A stretch of 64,000 nt of DNA, from positions 354,807,034-354,871,033 of the forward strand of contig OY282558.1 in assembly GCA_958295665.1 (NCBI GenBank), given 5' to 3'. The stretch's first letter is position 1. Each line of letters starts with the position of its first letter. The position numbers were made by a program, and so were the translations under genes. Under the pieces are notes generated by a model. The model did not search any database. It was not told where the DNA came from and saw nothing but the letters and a program-made list of their open reading frames with translations. Positions 12,532 to 25,363 of this stretch are shown in pieces. The stretch comes from Tipula vernalis. Its lineage: Eukaryota > Arthropoda > Insecta > Diptera > Tipulidae.

Positions 12532-13914
12532 CAGAGCCTTCTAGAGTATAGAGCCATAATCTTAATGACGTATTTTTTAGAAGCTTTTTTAGTGGTATAA
12601 CTTTTCACTGATTTCCATAGGAATCCATAGTAATGATGGTGTTTTTTAGCTTCAAGTTTTTCAATGAAAAAAACAAAAATATTATAAAATGTTTATATAA
12701 AAGTTTTCTTCATATCTTTAAGAACAATATACAAGAAGACCATTTTGTATTAAGTAAATATTAATTGCAGAAATATTAAAATTAAATTATTTCTAAAATA
12801 CATTTTTTCCAATTTTCATTTTGAAAAATACATCAAAGTTGGCTCTGATGAATTAAAATAATACTTGCTAAATTATCTTTAGTTTTACTAGTGTACGTAA
12901 GATGTCTAAAATAGTTACAGAAAAATACGAAAATAGTTATTTGTCTATCAAGAGCGCAAAGTGCCAGTTTGTCACGCGAGAAAGGAAATTGCTGGCCGAC
13001 GGGACGGAGGCCAGCAACCTTTCGAGCGTGACAAACAACTTTGCGGACGTGTTTCACACTTTATTTTTCCTACAATCATTTAAAAAAATATAATAAAAAG
13101 ATAATTTTGTAGTAAAATTTACTATACTGACAATACGATTTTATTTTAGGACCGACATTTTGTCCAATCGAGTAGTCAAAGATTTTTTTTATTTTTCATA
13201 AAGAAAAACAAAAATTTGGTTTTACTCTTACTCTTCTTTTCATATGTTCAAATTTAGCGTGCGGTTTCAAGTTTTGTCACACGTTTCTAAGAGAAACGTG
13301 TGACAAAGTAATTTGTTTATTAACTGTCAAAAAAACAGACACTTTGAGCTTTGAAAACAGAGAAAAAAAGTTTGCTTTTCACGGCGATTGTAGGAAAAAA
13401 CTATTTAATCGCAAAATTATCACTCGTTCCTATATTTTGTGAAATTGTTTTGCTTTTCCTACAATTTTTGACATTGAAATTTCCCCAGGTGGTCATTTTT
13501 CGTACGATTTTTCCAAATTTTTGCGGCCATCACTGCCATCTATGTAATGCATATTGACTTAATAACCAAACGAATCGTAGTAAGCTTTTATATCAATTTG
13601 ACCAGAATTCTGTTGTTATGAATTTTTTTTTAATATTTTGGTTTAAATAAATCAATTATTACAAGAAAATGGAAACGATTTACTTAAACGATATTCATAT
13701 ATGTTGAAATTCAAACATTTATGAAACTATTTCAGTAATCATAATTAAAAATTTGTAACGTTTTCATTTAAAAATTTGTCTTAGAAAAATAAAGTGATTT
13801 CCCATATGTTTTGTGTGTTTTACTATGAAAAGTTTCGTTTTTTTCCTCGTTTCTAATTCCCTTATAAAAGCTCAGATGTTTTGATTATGGCTCTATAAAT
13901 TACAGGGTGCTCTG
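12532..13914 (+). mobile_element. Non-autonomous hAT-like element, copy A (1383 bp)
   Basis: Ends are CAGAGCC at 12532 and GCTCTG at 13914, with a subterminal inverted TAGAGCCATAATC near both ends. The same element lies in opposite orientation at 46538-47900, which fixes the borders. The CAGAG end is typical of hAT elements. It holds no transposase but does contain hairpins: one with arms TTTGTCACACGTTTCT (13273-13307) and a looser GC-rich one at about 12972-13036. It is inserted in the Tc1 transposase. Flanks TAATAG and ATAATA may be a worn target duplication. Confidence 0.75.
13273..13307. repeat. Perfect hairpin inside hAT-like copy A
   Basis: A 16-bp arm TTTGTCACACGTTTCT at 13273-13288, a 3-nt loop, and an exact complement at 13292-13307. 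Confidence 0.9.
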
Positions 13915-14155
13915 ATAATATTTATTAAAATAAATATTAATTACAATTTAATAAATTAAGCCGAAATTAACGTTAAAAAATACTTAACAATTATAAAAAT
14001 AATTATTATTCAGCTAAATTTTAGTCCTAATGGTTCAATTAGGGCGTTAAAATGAAACTAATATTAAATACAGTAGGTTTTGTTAACTTATTTTTGATCG
14101 GCTCGGAAAATGAGTCGAAAAAACAAAACGAAAAATATTTTAACAAAGAATTTTG

Positions 14156-14203
14156 CATAAAACTAAATATTATACGCACAAGTGTATAATATTTAGTTTT
14201 ATG
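14156..14203. repeat. 20-bp perfect hairpin in the Tc1 right arm
   Basis: Arm CATAAAACTAAATATTATAC at 14156-14175, loop GCACAAGT, then the exact complement at 14184-14203. It sits between the inner and outer right direct repeats of the Tc1 element. Confidence 0.9.
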
Positions 14204-14286
14204 TAGATAGTTAGAATAGAAATCAATGTGAAGCTAATTTCGGAAATTAATTGTAAAAAACGTTTGTTAACTTATTTTTGACTGCT

Positions 14287-15338
14287 ATTGTATGTAAAAT
14301 TGTACTCATAAAGAACAGTTATCCAAAAAGTATAATATCCAAGAAGGTAAAGAGACCCAAAAAACAAAATATTTGTTTTGGACTGCAAATTAGCCATAAC
14401 TGAACCAAGGGCTTATGGTTATTTGTGAGACAAAACTGGTCATTTGACAATTGAATAAGCACGTGTTGGCAGGCTTTAGGGCTGCTCATTTGTCTGTAAA
14501 AAAACTGAAGTAAAAGCACCTCTGTATTTCGTCTGTCAAATTGCCTGGATAATTACTAATTTGGATAAGCAATTATTTAAATTATGCCTGCAATTTCGTG
14601 ACAGTTATTTCTGGTGATTGACGGGCAAAGAAACTGAATGTTAGCTTCATTGGTATATCATTTTATTGTTAAATTTTATTGTTTAAACCCGCAGTCAAAG
14701 TGACTGTGGTATATAATGTCCGACTACTATATTTTTATTGACGTATTCACAGTCATTGTCAAGTAAAAAAATAATAAATTAATAAAAAAATTGTTTTAGA
14801 TTAGATTTTTGTACTTCTAAAATATAATAATTTCATTAAAATTATAAAGATTAAATTATTTATGATTCTGACTGCTCTGTACAGCACATTGAAGTTGTTT
14901 CCTTAATTAACTGTATAATTTGCAGGTTATCCGCAAATACCAGTTTCATTTTATCTGGAAATAAAAAGAAGTTCAATTATACAATTTTATTATAGTCGTC
15001 AATAATAAAACAATTATGGGATTAACTATATTGTGATATTTACGACGTCTGACCTTCTGAATTCCGATTCCAGTATTGCAGATGGGTTTCAAATTTTCAA
15101 TTATAGTAAAATTTTATAGTATGAGTTATTTGGTTTACTGGGTTATTTTATGACATTATTTTGTTGAAAAAAACAAAATTTTTTCAACAAATGTATTTAT
15201 TTTTAGACTGATGTTCTGTTGTGCTTTTTATATAAATATGTGAACCAAAAATGTATGAAAAATTAATAAAACTATGTTCTAGTTATTGTTTAATATAGTT
15301 AGGTATTTATTGATTTGCTGAAATTTTACATATCGTGT
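14287..15338. other. Unassigned DNA, no gene seen
   Basis: AT-rich, only short frames without domains (for example 14519-14319 minus). Confidence 0.5.
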
Positions 15339-15780
15339 GATAAGTCTTGGAAACAACCTACAAAAAATGGTTCTGTCGTATGTCGGTCCCTTTCGGTCCA
15401 ATTAATCTCTTTTTGAGAAGCTTGACACACAATACAATAATTATAGGTGCCTACCTAACGTATACTAAAAATTTATGGATAAAAAATACCAGAATTAACA
15501 AAAATCTGGCGTTTTTATTACCAACCCGAAAATTGTGTTTCGTGATTCAAATTTTACAACAGTCTTATTTACAATTTGAACTGTCTATCAACTTTAGTCT
15601 ATCAACATCTGGGGAGTTATTATAAAAGATTATTTTGATATAAGCCATTTTTACCACCATGTTTTGTGATTGTGTCTTGGAATAAGAACAACATACAAAA
15701 AATTGTTGTCGTATGTGAGTTCCTTTCGAGTCAATTAATTTCTTTTTGATAAGTTTGACACACAACACAATAATTTTAGG
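15339..15780 (+). repeat. Diverged direct repeat, two copies of about 112 bp
   Basis: Copy 1 at 15339-15450 and copy 2 at 15668-15780 share long words such as CTACAAAAAATGGTTCTGTC against CATACAAAAAATTGTTGTC, and TTTGACACACAACACAATAA. Copies are in the same orientation, 330 bp apart. Family unknown. Confidence 0.75.
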
Positions 15781-15817
15781 CTTCGAAAATTAATTTCTGG
15801 GCTCTAAAAATTAAAAA

Positions 15818-16129
15818 TTAGAAACAATTGTTGATACAAATATTGTACTTCTCATAGAAACATATTTCATGGAGTTTTTTGACATTCTTTATGAGTTTTA
15901 ATTTCTCAGTCATCAAACCGGAAACGCGTTTCATAAGTTTTAACCCCATATAAAAATTTGTCATCAAACCGGAATTCGGGTGCAGGAATAAATCGAAATA
16001 AAACTCAACGCGTTCGGCTATGTTAAATTGCAGTTGACAAGATCTAATACCTGTTGAAAAAATCATAATATTAAATAGTACGAATATCCACATTTTTTCC
16101 GAAATAATTATGATTGACGCTACAAACAA
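15818..16129 (-). other. 103-codon open frame of unknown nature
   Basis: The minus-strand frame begins with a hydrophobic stretch (IIIISEKMWIFVLFNIMIF), then a mixed region that includes ERVEFYFDLFLHPNSGLM and a lysine-rich end. The start resembles a signal peptide or membrane segment, but the AT bias alone can produce this. I recognise no family. Within the frame, GTCATCAAACCGGA occurs twice (about 15912 and 15962), more like repeat-derived DNA than an exon. It may be nothing. Confidence 0.15.
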
Positions 16130-16484
16130 TTTCAGTGTCGCACAACTAACTTGGTAACTTATAGTGTGTATTTTACCAAAATCATGCTACTAAACATGCA
16201 ATAAGATTATGTATATTGCAAAGTAAAATTTTATTAATTCAAATATTTACCTTTTTTATAAATTTCTTGTGAAATTTGTTCGCCGAGCTTTTGTTTGTAA
16301 TTTTAATAAAAACTCTTCACAACCAACTATCTTTACTAAAATACTAGCAAAACTGGAATAACGATCGTACTGTTCGTATTTTTCAAGTATATGGACATAT
16401 GAATATACCTTTCAATTTGTTTGTACATTCGGTTTGATTCGTTTTGTATTTCATTTTATTTTACCTGAAAAATATAGATACCTT

Positions 16485-16517
16485 ACCGGTATAGGTATTA
16501 TAGATACCTATACCGGT
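16485..16517. repeat. Short perfect inverted repeat
   Basis: Arms ACCGGTATAGGTAT (16485-16498) and its complement (16504-16517) around a 5-nt loop. It is next to a direct duplication of TATAGATACC (16474 and 16500). Confidence 0.9.
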
Positions 16518-16679
16518 TTAGTCTGGCTAGTTCCTTCATAACCCTTATTGCTAAGAACGGGGAAGAAGCGGTACCATAAGTGACGAGGTTCTGTACGTGC
16601 GTTAGTTTTTCTGATATTTGCCTGTACATCTAGACAATATCTGAACTCGTGAGAAAGGTATGTTCCCGAAACCGGAAAA

Positions 16680-17456
16680 TTATTTTGAATATACTTAATT
16701 GTATTGTTGGTCCAACTAGGAGTTCATCATTGAGCGAAGCGGTCGATCCGGCTCTGGCTGGTGGATCGAATACTAATATTAACATTGTGCTGATTCTATC
16801 TTCTTTTAAAACACGGTATTGTGGTAAAAATACTCAAGTATCTTGGTTCACCCTTTATGTGCTAATTTTAACCAAATGTCCGAGTTTAATATATTCCTGT
16901 ATGAACGATTTATATATATCTTTTTATATTCTTGGCTTTTGACAAATTTTCTCTCCGTAGCGTGCAACCCGCTAATTGTTAAATTGAGCGATGTTCCTAG
17001 GGTCGGCTTGGGTTCCTGAAACGGCAACCTCACAACGAACTTCCGTTGACGGTATTAGCAACAAAATAGACTTCACTTTCCTCTTCGTAATTTGTCTATT
17101 TGGATGGCTTTGGAATCTCCTCTAATTCCCCAAAAGGTTCTCAACTTTTTGTCAATATTGAAATCAACTGAATATTTTGATATTACAGACAAATTGGCGT
17201 CGAACCAAACCCAACCAAATAAGGTCTATTGCACGATAATTTTACCTTTATTATTTGGAATTTTGCCATAGCCTAAAATTTGCAAAATTACATCTGACAC
17301 CAATAAAATGTCTATTGTGTTTGATTTATTTGTTTCGGGAGCTACTAATTCAATGCCAGTCAATAGACTTAAGTCGTTTTGGTGTAGTGTTGGTGGTGGA
17401 AGTGCAGCAGTTACTTCGACGTAAAATTCTGAGTTGTAGTTATTTAGGCTGGTCAT
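16680..17456 (-). pseudogene. BEL/Pao protease end and RT start
   Basis: Frame 17456-17226 reads LTGIELVAPE then DILLVSDVILQILGYGKI, matching the late part of BEL protease (ELADP and a GAD-like block, here VSD). It continues as TLFGWV then ISKYSVDFNIDKKLRTFW. A block at about 17035-16950 gives FVVRLPFQEPKPTLGTS, the conserved opening of BEL RT. Further on come LKEDRISTMLILVFD and ASLNDELLVGPTIQ, ending near 16680. These blocks fall in more than one frame. The catalytic YxDD region is absent. Confidence 0.72.
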
Positions 17457-17629
17457 CTGGATTGATGTAATCTGCTTTGTGGAGTCTGTCCGATGCCTGG
17501 TGTGATGAAACGTCCGATGCCTGGTGTGGTTAACTTAGACTCTGTTGGATTTGAGTGTAACAATGTATGATGCTTCGTTGTACATATTTGACACCTTCTT
17601 TTTGATTTATATTGGAAAAAGGCAATTAA

Positions 17630-18200
17630 ATCAACTTTTTACACTGATACAAAAAATGATCGTACGAATCGCAAACATCACATTTTACCGAAATGATTGC
17701 AAACGATCGTAAAAGTTTTCCATTAGAATTTGGACCAGTCCTTCTACTTTCTGACTTACGGGATTCCAGAGCATCTGATCTTTTGCCTAAGAATTTCAAA
17801 AAATCGTCAATTGGAAAATCTAAATCGCACGTCTTTTGTACATCGCATGACTTTATTGAGTAGCATAATAATGAGTCAAAAATCCCGTTGCTCAGTTTCC
17901 TCCGAATCCTCGCAGCTATCTAATAATTTCGTCTGAACTATTTAGTAGTTTCCGAAGGCTAGTTCAGAAATTGTAGTAAACCGTTCAAATATTGAAACTT
18001 TTGGCGACGTGTATTCTCCGCTAAATGGAAGAACATTAATTTTTGGCAGTTTCACTTGTATAGACCTTTCAGTATTCATTGTGGTATCAAATAATGATGA
18101 ATCTGTATCATTCATGCTTGCCTTACGACTCCGATTATTTAAACTCATATTAAATGTTCCACTTCACCAACATTTTTTTCACAATTTATTAGTACATTTT
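17630..18200 (-). pseudogene. BEL/Pao gag fragments with CCHC knuckle
   Basis: The upstream part (18148-17942) reads KLPKINVLPFSGEYTS followed by FERFTTISE, the characteristic BEL gag block around the phrase LPKI-LP-FSG. Further along, DDFLKFLRQKIRC fits the late capsid part. At about 17685-17640 the strand gives KCDVCDSYDHFLYQC, a textbook CX2CX4HX4C nucleocapsid knuckle. Frames change between blocks. A 17-bp word GTCCGATGCCTGGTGTG is duplicated just downstream (17488 and 17512). Confidence 0.7.
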
Positions 18201-18475
18201 TGACGAACAGATAGACGAAAAATATCTGAACTAGGCTGTAACTGTTGAACATATTTTGCTAATCTAGATATTTGCTCAGTAATGTCGCTGTGTTCCTTTT
18301 GACTGGTAGTAATTACTTTTCTATTTTATAAGATTTCACAAATATAAACAAAATAGAGGCATTACCAGAAATTTGCAATGATAGATTACCACAAGGTGCA
18401 GTGATGGTAATTTTCAAGGTTGGCGTCGGATGGCTTGCAATTTTACTTGCTCACTTGTGACCGCCCAAACTTAAT

Positions 18476-18896
18476 GAATTTTACTTTATATTAGAGTTAA
18501 ATTCGGCCTCGAAATAAGAATCCTTCATTCCTTTACTTATTTGGTTAGTACATAGACATTTCCTTATAATAAAACTTCCAGTTTAGCGAATGAATATTCG
18601 TTCCGAAACTAAATTCGTTACAATAAAAGTTTCGTTAAACTGGTGTGTATCTGTGTGTGTAATTTGTCGAAAGTACCGAGTTGCAAAACGATTTTCGCAA
18701 AATATTTTTCACATGTTGACATTGTTTGTTTTTTGAGCATGCAGAAACTTGTTTGCGGAGGACACAATTTTTACGATGATATTTTAGATCAATTTGCGGC
18801 TTCCTTTAAATTTTAATTTTTATTTTATTTTTAATGGTTATTAGTTGTATAATTTTATAGAAATAAATAAAATCTATCAGTGAAACTGCACACAAC
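18476..18896 (-). repeat. Candidate 5' LTR of the second BEL/Pao
   Basis: On the minus strand it would start at TGTTGTGTGCAG (18896) and end at CA near 18476, just before TTTGGGCGGTCAC, which sits where a primer-binding site and leader would be. The position upstream of gag fits. No second LTR is available to confirm it. Confidence 0.3.
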
Positions 18897-19016
18897 AGTT
18901 TTAATCTGCGAGGGTATTCGAATAAGAAACGGACGAAACTGATTCATTTCAAAAAAGAATCCAATACAAAATATCGAATCCAATTAACAAATAGCCCCCG
19001 TGGATTCGACAGTTTC

Positions 19017-19099
19017 AGACTGTTTAGGTATTATTTTTGCAAAGCATACTGTATCGATTGCTACAGTATGCTCTTCAAAAACTAATACCAAAATAGTCT
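19017..19099. repeat. 83-nt long-stem hairpin
   Basis: The left arm starts AGACTGTTTAGGTATT and ends GCATACTGTA; the right arm folds back on it over about 37 bp with few mismatches. Loop is TCGATTGC at about 19054-19061. It could be a tiny MITE or a small-RNA precursor; the sequence cannot decide between these. Flanks show no clear target duplication. Confidence 0.7.
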
Positions 19100-19169
19100 A
19101 AAAAAGTCATAATAAATAAATTCTCAATTCCCAGGGAAAACAAAAATAGTGCTCTGGTCTGCGATCCTA

Positions 19170-19470
<301 letters not shown>

Positions 19471-19929
19471 TAGCTTCTTTGGAAGCATGGAAGTACTGAT
19501 TCTCTTTAATTCTAACTCAAAATGCTAATATGCTTAATTAACATGTTCTTTAAAATTTTCATACTGGCTCTACAACAAACAAAATCGTGGCCTAAAAAAA
19601 AAAATCTATTTCTCCGCTATAAATTTAAAATAATAATAACAAATAAATTCATATTCTATCTATACTATATTAAAGCCAAAAATAAAATAAAATTCCACAA
19701 GGGAACTACAATATATATTTGATTATTTCGAGTTTCGAGTTTCTTGAAATTGCGACACAACGCTTAAAACGTACGCTTATTATGAGTTGTCTTTCGTACT
19801 TAAAAAGATGTACTAGTAAAACAACAACAACAAGTCACAATTAAGAAAACTCGGAAAGTTTTACATAATCGCGTAAGAAACTCAAAACTCGTAATGCTTA
19901 CATAATCCCAACCAATGGCCTTCGTACCT

Positions 19930-20320
<391 letters not shown>

Positions 20321-23300
20321 AGATATTCTTTGCTGTTTTCAAGTGGAAATTAAACAAAATTAAAGTAGATTTTATTAAATTTTTTTGTACTCGTATGTAA
20401 AGATGCTTGAAAATTAAATCCAGTTAAGCTGATAAAAATGGAGTGAGTTCTTTATTAATTGATGATGATGAGTTTCCGAGAGTGGCCCATTTGTAAATGT
20501 TAGTGGTATTATGCTTATGCCCTTTTGTATTTGTTAGGGGTAACTGCTAGCCTTTTTGTTGAAGACCCTTCCATCAGTTGAGTCTACCCGAACTAAACGT
20601 GCACACACAAAGACGGTTCATAATAACAACAATAAAAATTTTGTACATTGTCCACATATTGTCTACATTGTCTACGTCGAAAACTATTGTCTACATTACT
20701 GTCGACATTTGCGTGTAGACAATTTTAAAATAGGCGTAGACGCACATCGCTGATGTATGTGTCATTATTGAAAATATGCACGATGAAACAGGACAATATT
20801 TTTAACCATGTTGCTGCTAAACGTTTCGATTTTCTAAAACATCTCCTCATCTTCGAAAATTTGCCACAGGGTGGGTGGGGATTTTATTTTTCGTGTGCAG
20901 TTTTTCTTTTAAAAAAGCAACTCTAAAAGATTTTGTTTATTATATTATATATACATTATACGTACATGGTTATTACTTAATGTTTTCTAAGACTATCGAA
21001 TGGATGCCATTTTAACGTTGAAGTAACTACGTATTTTGATACTGTAAGTATACTGTATCCTGTGTTTAGGATGTACTCCTATCTCAAGTTCGCTAATTAT
21101 AACCATGTATCAAAATGATGAAGAAACCATACTGGCGTTTCGCAACACAATTTGTAATATTTTAATCAAATTTTAATTTTAATTTTTGTGAAATATATGA
21201 CAATGTTGCCTGCCAATTGACATGCCGAATTTTTGTATGGGGGAGGGTGGTGTGGGGCAACCCTACATATAACCCAAATTGGAAAAAAATTCTATAGTTA
21301 CAATGATAGTAAAGTTATAACAAATGCCCTACCCCATATACAATTTTGAGTAAACTCCCAAACAAATATTTATTAGTGATTAATCCGGCTATATTTGATT
21401 CAATAAAATTAACTGTGGAACGTGGTGTATTGTGATTCAAGCTAAAACAATTATACAGAAAGATGCAGCAAGTTTGTGGTTCTACATTTTAGCAGCAAAG
21501 AACCATTTTTGAAAAATGTATGATTTTTCTCTCTCTTTCTCTTGAACTACCGAATCTAGGCGATTAGGAAGCAGGTTTTTTCCATTTTTAAAAATTGTTT
21601 TTGCCGCCCGTTCTAAAGAATTTCCGAAGGTGTCGCTTATTTCTTTTTATAACTATTCCAGCCCTTATGTGGCCAAGGTGTGATATTACACAATTTCGAA
21701 ATTTAGTCATTTGGGATTATTCGAAAAAATGGTGTATTGGCCATCGCACAGATAACCAACAGAGTCATGCCTCTATTTTGTAAAATCATTAAAATTGTTA
21801 AAAATCAGTCAGCTTATAAATTATGCGATATATAGTAAAATTCAACATTATTTAACCGTAGATTATCTAGATCATTAGATAGTCAAACTATCCAAAAATG
21901 ACGGCCGGAACAAGCCGTGTCAAGGTTTGAGTTTATAAAATAAATTCTAATTGGGACAATAACAAATTTAACGTGTAATATCTATAAATTAATATTGGCA
22001 TTAAATTTATTTTCTTTAGCTTCAATTGACCAAGGCAAGAAAGAGATAGCGTAAACCCTAATAACAGAGCCATAACTCTCTCTAACGGCATCTTTACGTT
22101 ATAATAATTCGAGAACATTCATGATTCGTTTAGTAAGTCATTGCTTGTGCTCAAAATATCTGATTGTTGATTGTTAGATGGTTTATTTAGTGTATTTTCT
22201 GCGATCAAAGCATAGACGGAATTCTGAAACTTTTTCTTACCGGAAGACTACCATAATTGGTTTTATTCAAACGGGATCTTAATTTGTATACACTTTATTA
22301 CGAAAAATGCCCATCAGTTGTAGATTTTCCACCCGATTACGAATATTCACTATTTCGAGAGGTCTCTGGTTTAGTTCCTGATATTATTCTTGTCATGTTT
22401 GGCAATACCGATTTTTAATAAACTTTGCGACAACTTTATGCTATACAATTCAATAGACCCATGGTTTCTTTAGAATTCGTTATGAGTTAAATGGTTTTTT
22501 TACACTACGCGGTTTATGCCATTCAAAGTAAATTAATCGATATTGTTGCAAAGGACTACAGCTATTCGTTAGTGAAATTTTCAATAATAATTCTTTCATA
22601 ATATTTAACAGAAAATATTTTTTATCCTTTTTCCACGGTTGGTACAGTTAGCTAACTTCACTATCCATCCCAATATGTTCTGGTAATTACAAATGTGAAC
22701 TATCTAAGCTACCAATCGGACTTATGTAGTAAGTTGTCTTATAATATATTATTTATGCTTGAAAGTTCCAAGTTCCTTGGTGCTCCAAGAAAATGTAATT
22801 TTTGCTTATTTTGAACTATTACATTGAAATTGGTCACAACTTGTATCGCAAATAATTTCTAATTCCATTTAAATTATTTTGTTTCAATTCATTGATGTAT
22901 AAACAAAATTATTTATTAAATTTGTTGTTGCTCTTAAGCTAATAATCCTTCGCTTTAGAATATGAAATACAAATTATTTGGGATCCAGAATTTGGGATCA
23001 AAAATGTCAAGTTTATTAAAAATTAAATCAAAGACTCCGTAAATCATTCCTGTTACCTTCTTTCGAGAAACACAACATTAGAAATTCCATAAATTTGAAT
23101 ATTCTAGATTTAGATTTTCAAAAATCTATAAAATTTCAAACGAACAAAAAGTTAACCTTTTCTCGCTTTTAATATTTTTAAAACTTGGAAAGTTTTGAAA
23201 AATACAATTGAGACTAAATCATTTAAGTCTCGACAAGATTAAAACAAGTGAAATGAACCTGTTTTGTCTCTTTTCTAGATTTCCGATAATCAGCTTCGGA

Positions 23301-25363
23301 TAATCAGAGTACTTGTAATGTACAATAAACACAAACATTAAATCAATGAACAAAACAATTTTTACTTTAATTTAAATCATTACCAAAAAATGTTTTCAAA
23401 GAAATAAAATATCCTCCTCCTAGAAAATCTGGTTTTCATCCCAAATTAAAAGAATTTACCAAAACAACCGATGATGATTTCATTTAAATTTTTCGATTCT
23501 TAAAAATATTATTTTGGCTTAAAATTAAATTAGGACACTTCCTCTCCTCCATCCTATAGTCAATGGATATATAAGGCTATTGTTTTCGACTTATAAGATC
23601 TGTCTGATAATTTTATTTTGAACAAATCTCTTTAACTTTTTATTATTTTCAGAACTCACCTCCCAAAATAAATAGAACACTGGAATGAATTCTTTGAAAA
23701 TTTATGGTTTTGATAAATATTTGATAACATTAACAACGATTTTGACACTATACCAATCTTTGTCCGACATATATTGCAGAAAATACATACCATGATAATT
23801 TTCACCAAAACAAAAAGAAAACTTGGAATTTTTTATATTGAGGGTTTTTTTTAGGGGTTATTTTATTCTCTTTATATACGCACGAACAATTCTGCCGTCC
23901 TTCATTCATATTTAAATAATTCCAAAATCGTAAAATTTCAAAATCATTGTAAAAGCAATTTGAGTAGTTTAATGTACTAGCCCAAGTCTGTTTGATAAAC
24001 ACGTTTTAAGAGCTTTAACCAATTAGATGGTAAACCCAATAGTTGCAACAAAAAATGTGTGTAGATGGACAGGTATTTATTTTTTATGTTTCAAATAACA
24101 TTTTGAAAATTCGATCTCCCGTGTAGTAAAAGTCATCATTTATCTATGATACTGACAGGTATTCCAGTGGTAGGTTACCTAATTCTAGCCTTCTTTATGC
24201 CAATGTAGAATAATTAAATTAAAATTTGCTAAATTTGCAGAGATTTACAAAATATCCTATAAGCAACCTATGTTTATTCTTCGGAGTTAGGTTTGATTAA
24301 GCGAATTTTTGTAATATTGTATAAAATATTTAAAGGTTTTAGAAGTTTTACCTGACCTCTTTTCTCAAAAAAAACGTTTATTTATTTAAGCTTATTAATG
24401 ACAGAAACGGTTATAAAGTCGTATTTACATACATACATAGACAAGGATTAACCTTTTTTTAAATATAGGTATAAACCGTATAGTAAATAAAATTTAATTA
24501 AATATTTGGATAGAAAAATAGAACAATAGAAAAATAATAGAATAAAAAAAATATATTAGTAACAGTAATGTGTAGGATGAAGACGAATTATAAATTAAAT
24601 TTTTGAATTTCTAATAATCCCAGTTTAACGAAAAACATAACCTTTAGACATGTGTCCTATAAAGAATTTTCTTTATTTATTGGCTTCCACAAAATCGTAA
24701 AACAACTTATTAAAATAATCGATCACACGTTAAATATTGTATTGTATTTTGAGACATTTCCCCTGCTATACCAGAAGAATCTATTAAGTGTTCGTTTCAT
24801 ATACTGGAATTAATAACGAACTGAGAGAGCAAAAAAAGTATCAATTAGGGTTTTCAAGTCAAGTATCGGTAATTCGAATTTTGAAAAAATAAATTGTTTT
24901 TTATTTCTAGTAACAGAAGTCGTTTCAAAAGACAATTCTTTTTGGTTTCGATATTTCAGATTTAGAAAGTATTCATTTACAAGCTAAATTTTTGGGGTAA
25001 GATGGCAGAATTATTTGACTTTTATATGAACGACAAAGGAAGAATGATAAAAAAATTAGTTCGAAATGCATTAAATCTCTAAAATTCAAGCACAACATCG
25101 ATTTGAAGGCTAGGGCGACTTTTTAAAATGGGTGTCCTTTAATTTTAGAAATTAGAAAGTAATTTATACATACATCAAAATTTAAAATTTTCATAGTTTA
25201 GTTGTGAAAGTTCTTAAAATTCGAATTATTCTTAATTGCAGCAAAACACTCTTAATATTCCAAGAATTATACAAATTTCTAAACTCTTAATATTTCAAAA
25301 TTGGCGAAATTTTTTTAGTTGTATAAAGGTTACAGAAAAAAATGGAGGTGTGGTCACCACACG
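20321..25363. other. Unassigned AT-rich DNA, no gene seen
   Basis: No domain recognised in six frames. At 22285-22425 plus, one reading (CPSVVDFPPDYEYSLFREVS and on to a stop) looks protein-like, but it is only about 45 codons and matches nothing I know. The open frames at 21595-21783 and 24002-23802 have no features. A CATACATACATA run lies near 24430. Confidence 0.4.

Larger units (their letters stand above)
11654..14286 (-). mobile_element. Tc1-type transposon with doubled terminal repeats, split by another element
   Basis: Each end carries two copies of one motif, AGTCAAAAATAAGTTAACA. On the left they begin at 11656 and 11840; on the right, in inverse orientation, they end at 14100 and 14284. 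The spacing is 184 bp on both sides. This is the IR/DR layout known from some Tc1 elements. A broken Tc1 transposase lies inside on the minus strand, and a 1.38 kb hAT-like element (12532-13914) interrupts it. Without that insert the element is about 1.25 kb, short for an intact Tc1 of this type, so part of the transposase N-terminus is deleted. Confidence 0.85.
16680..18896 (-). mobile_element. Second BEL/Pao element, degenerate, 5' half
   Basis: On the minus strand: a candidate 5' LTR (18896-18476), a leader, gag fragments (18200-17630) with a CCHC knuckle, protease C-half (17456-17226), then the start of RT to about 16680, where the match ends at the SLND/VGPTIQ block. RT catalytic part, RNase H, integrase and 3' LTR are missing. 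Many stops and shifts; much older than the BEL copy at the left edge. Confidence 0.75.
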
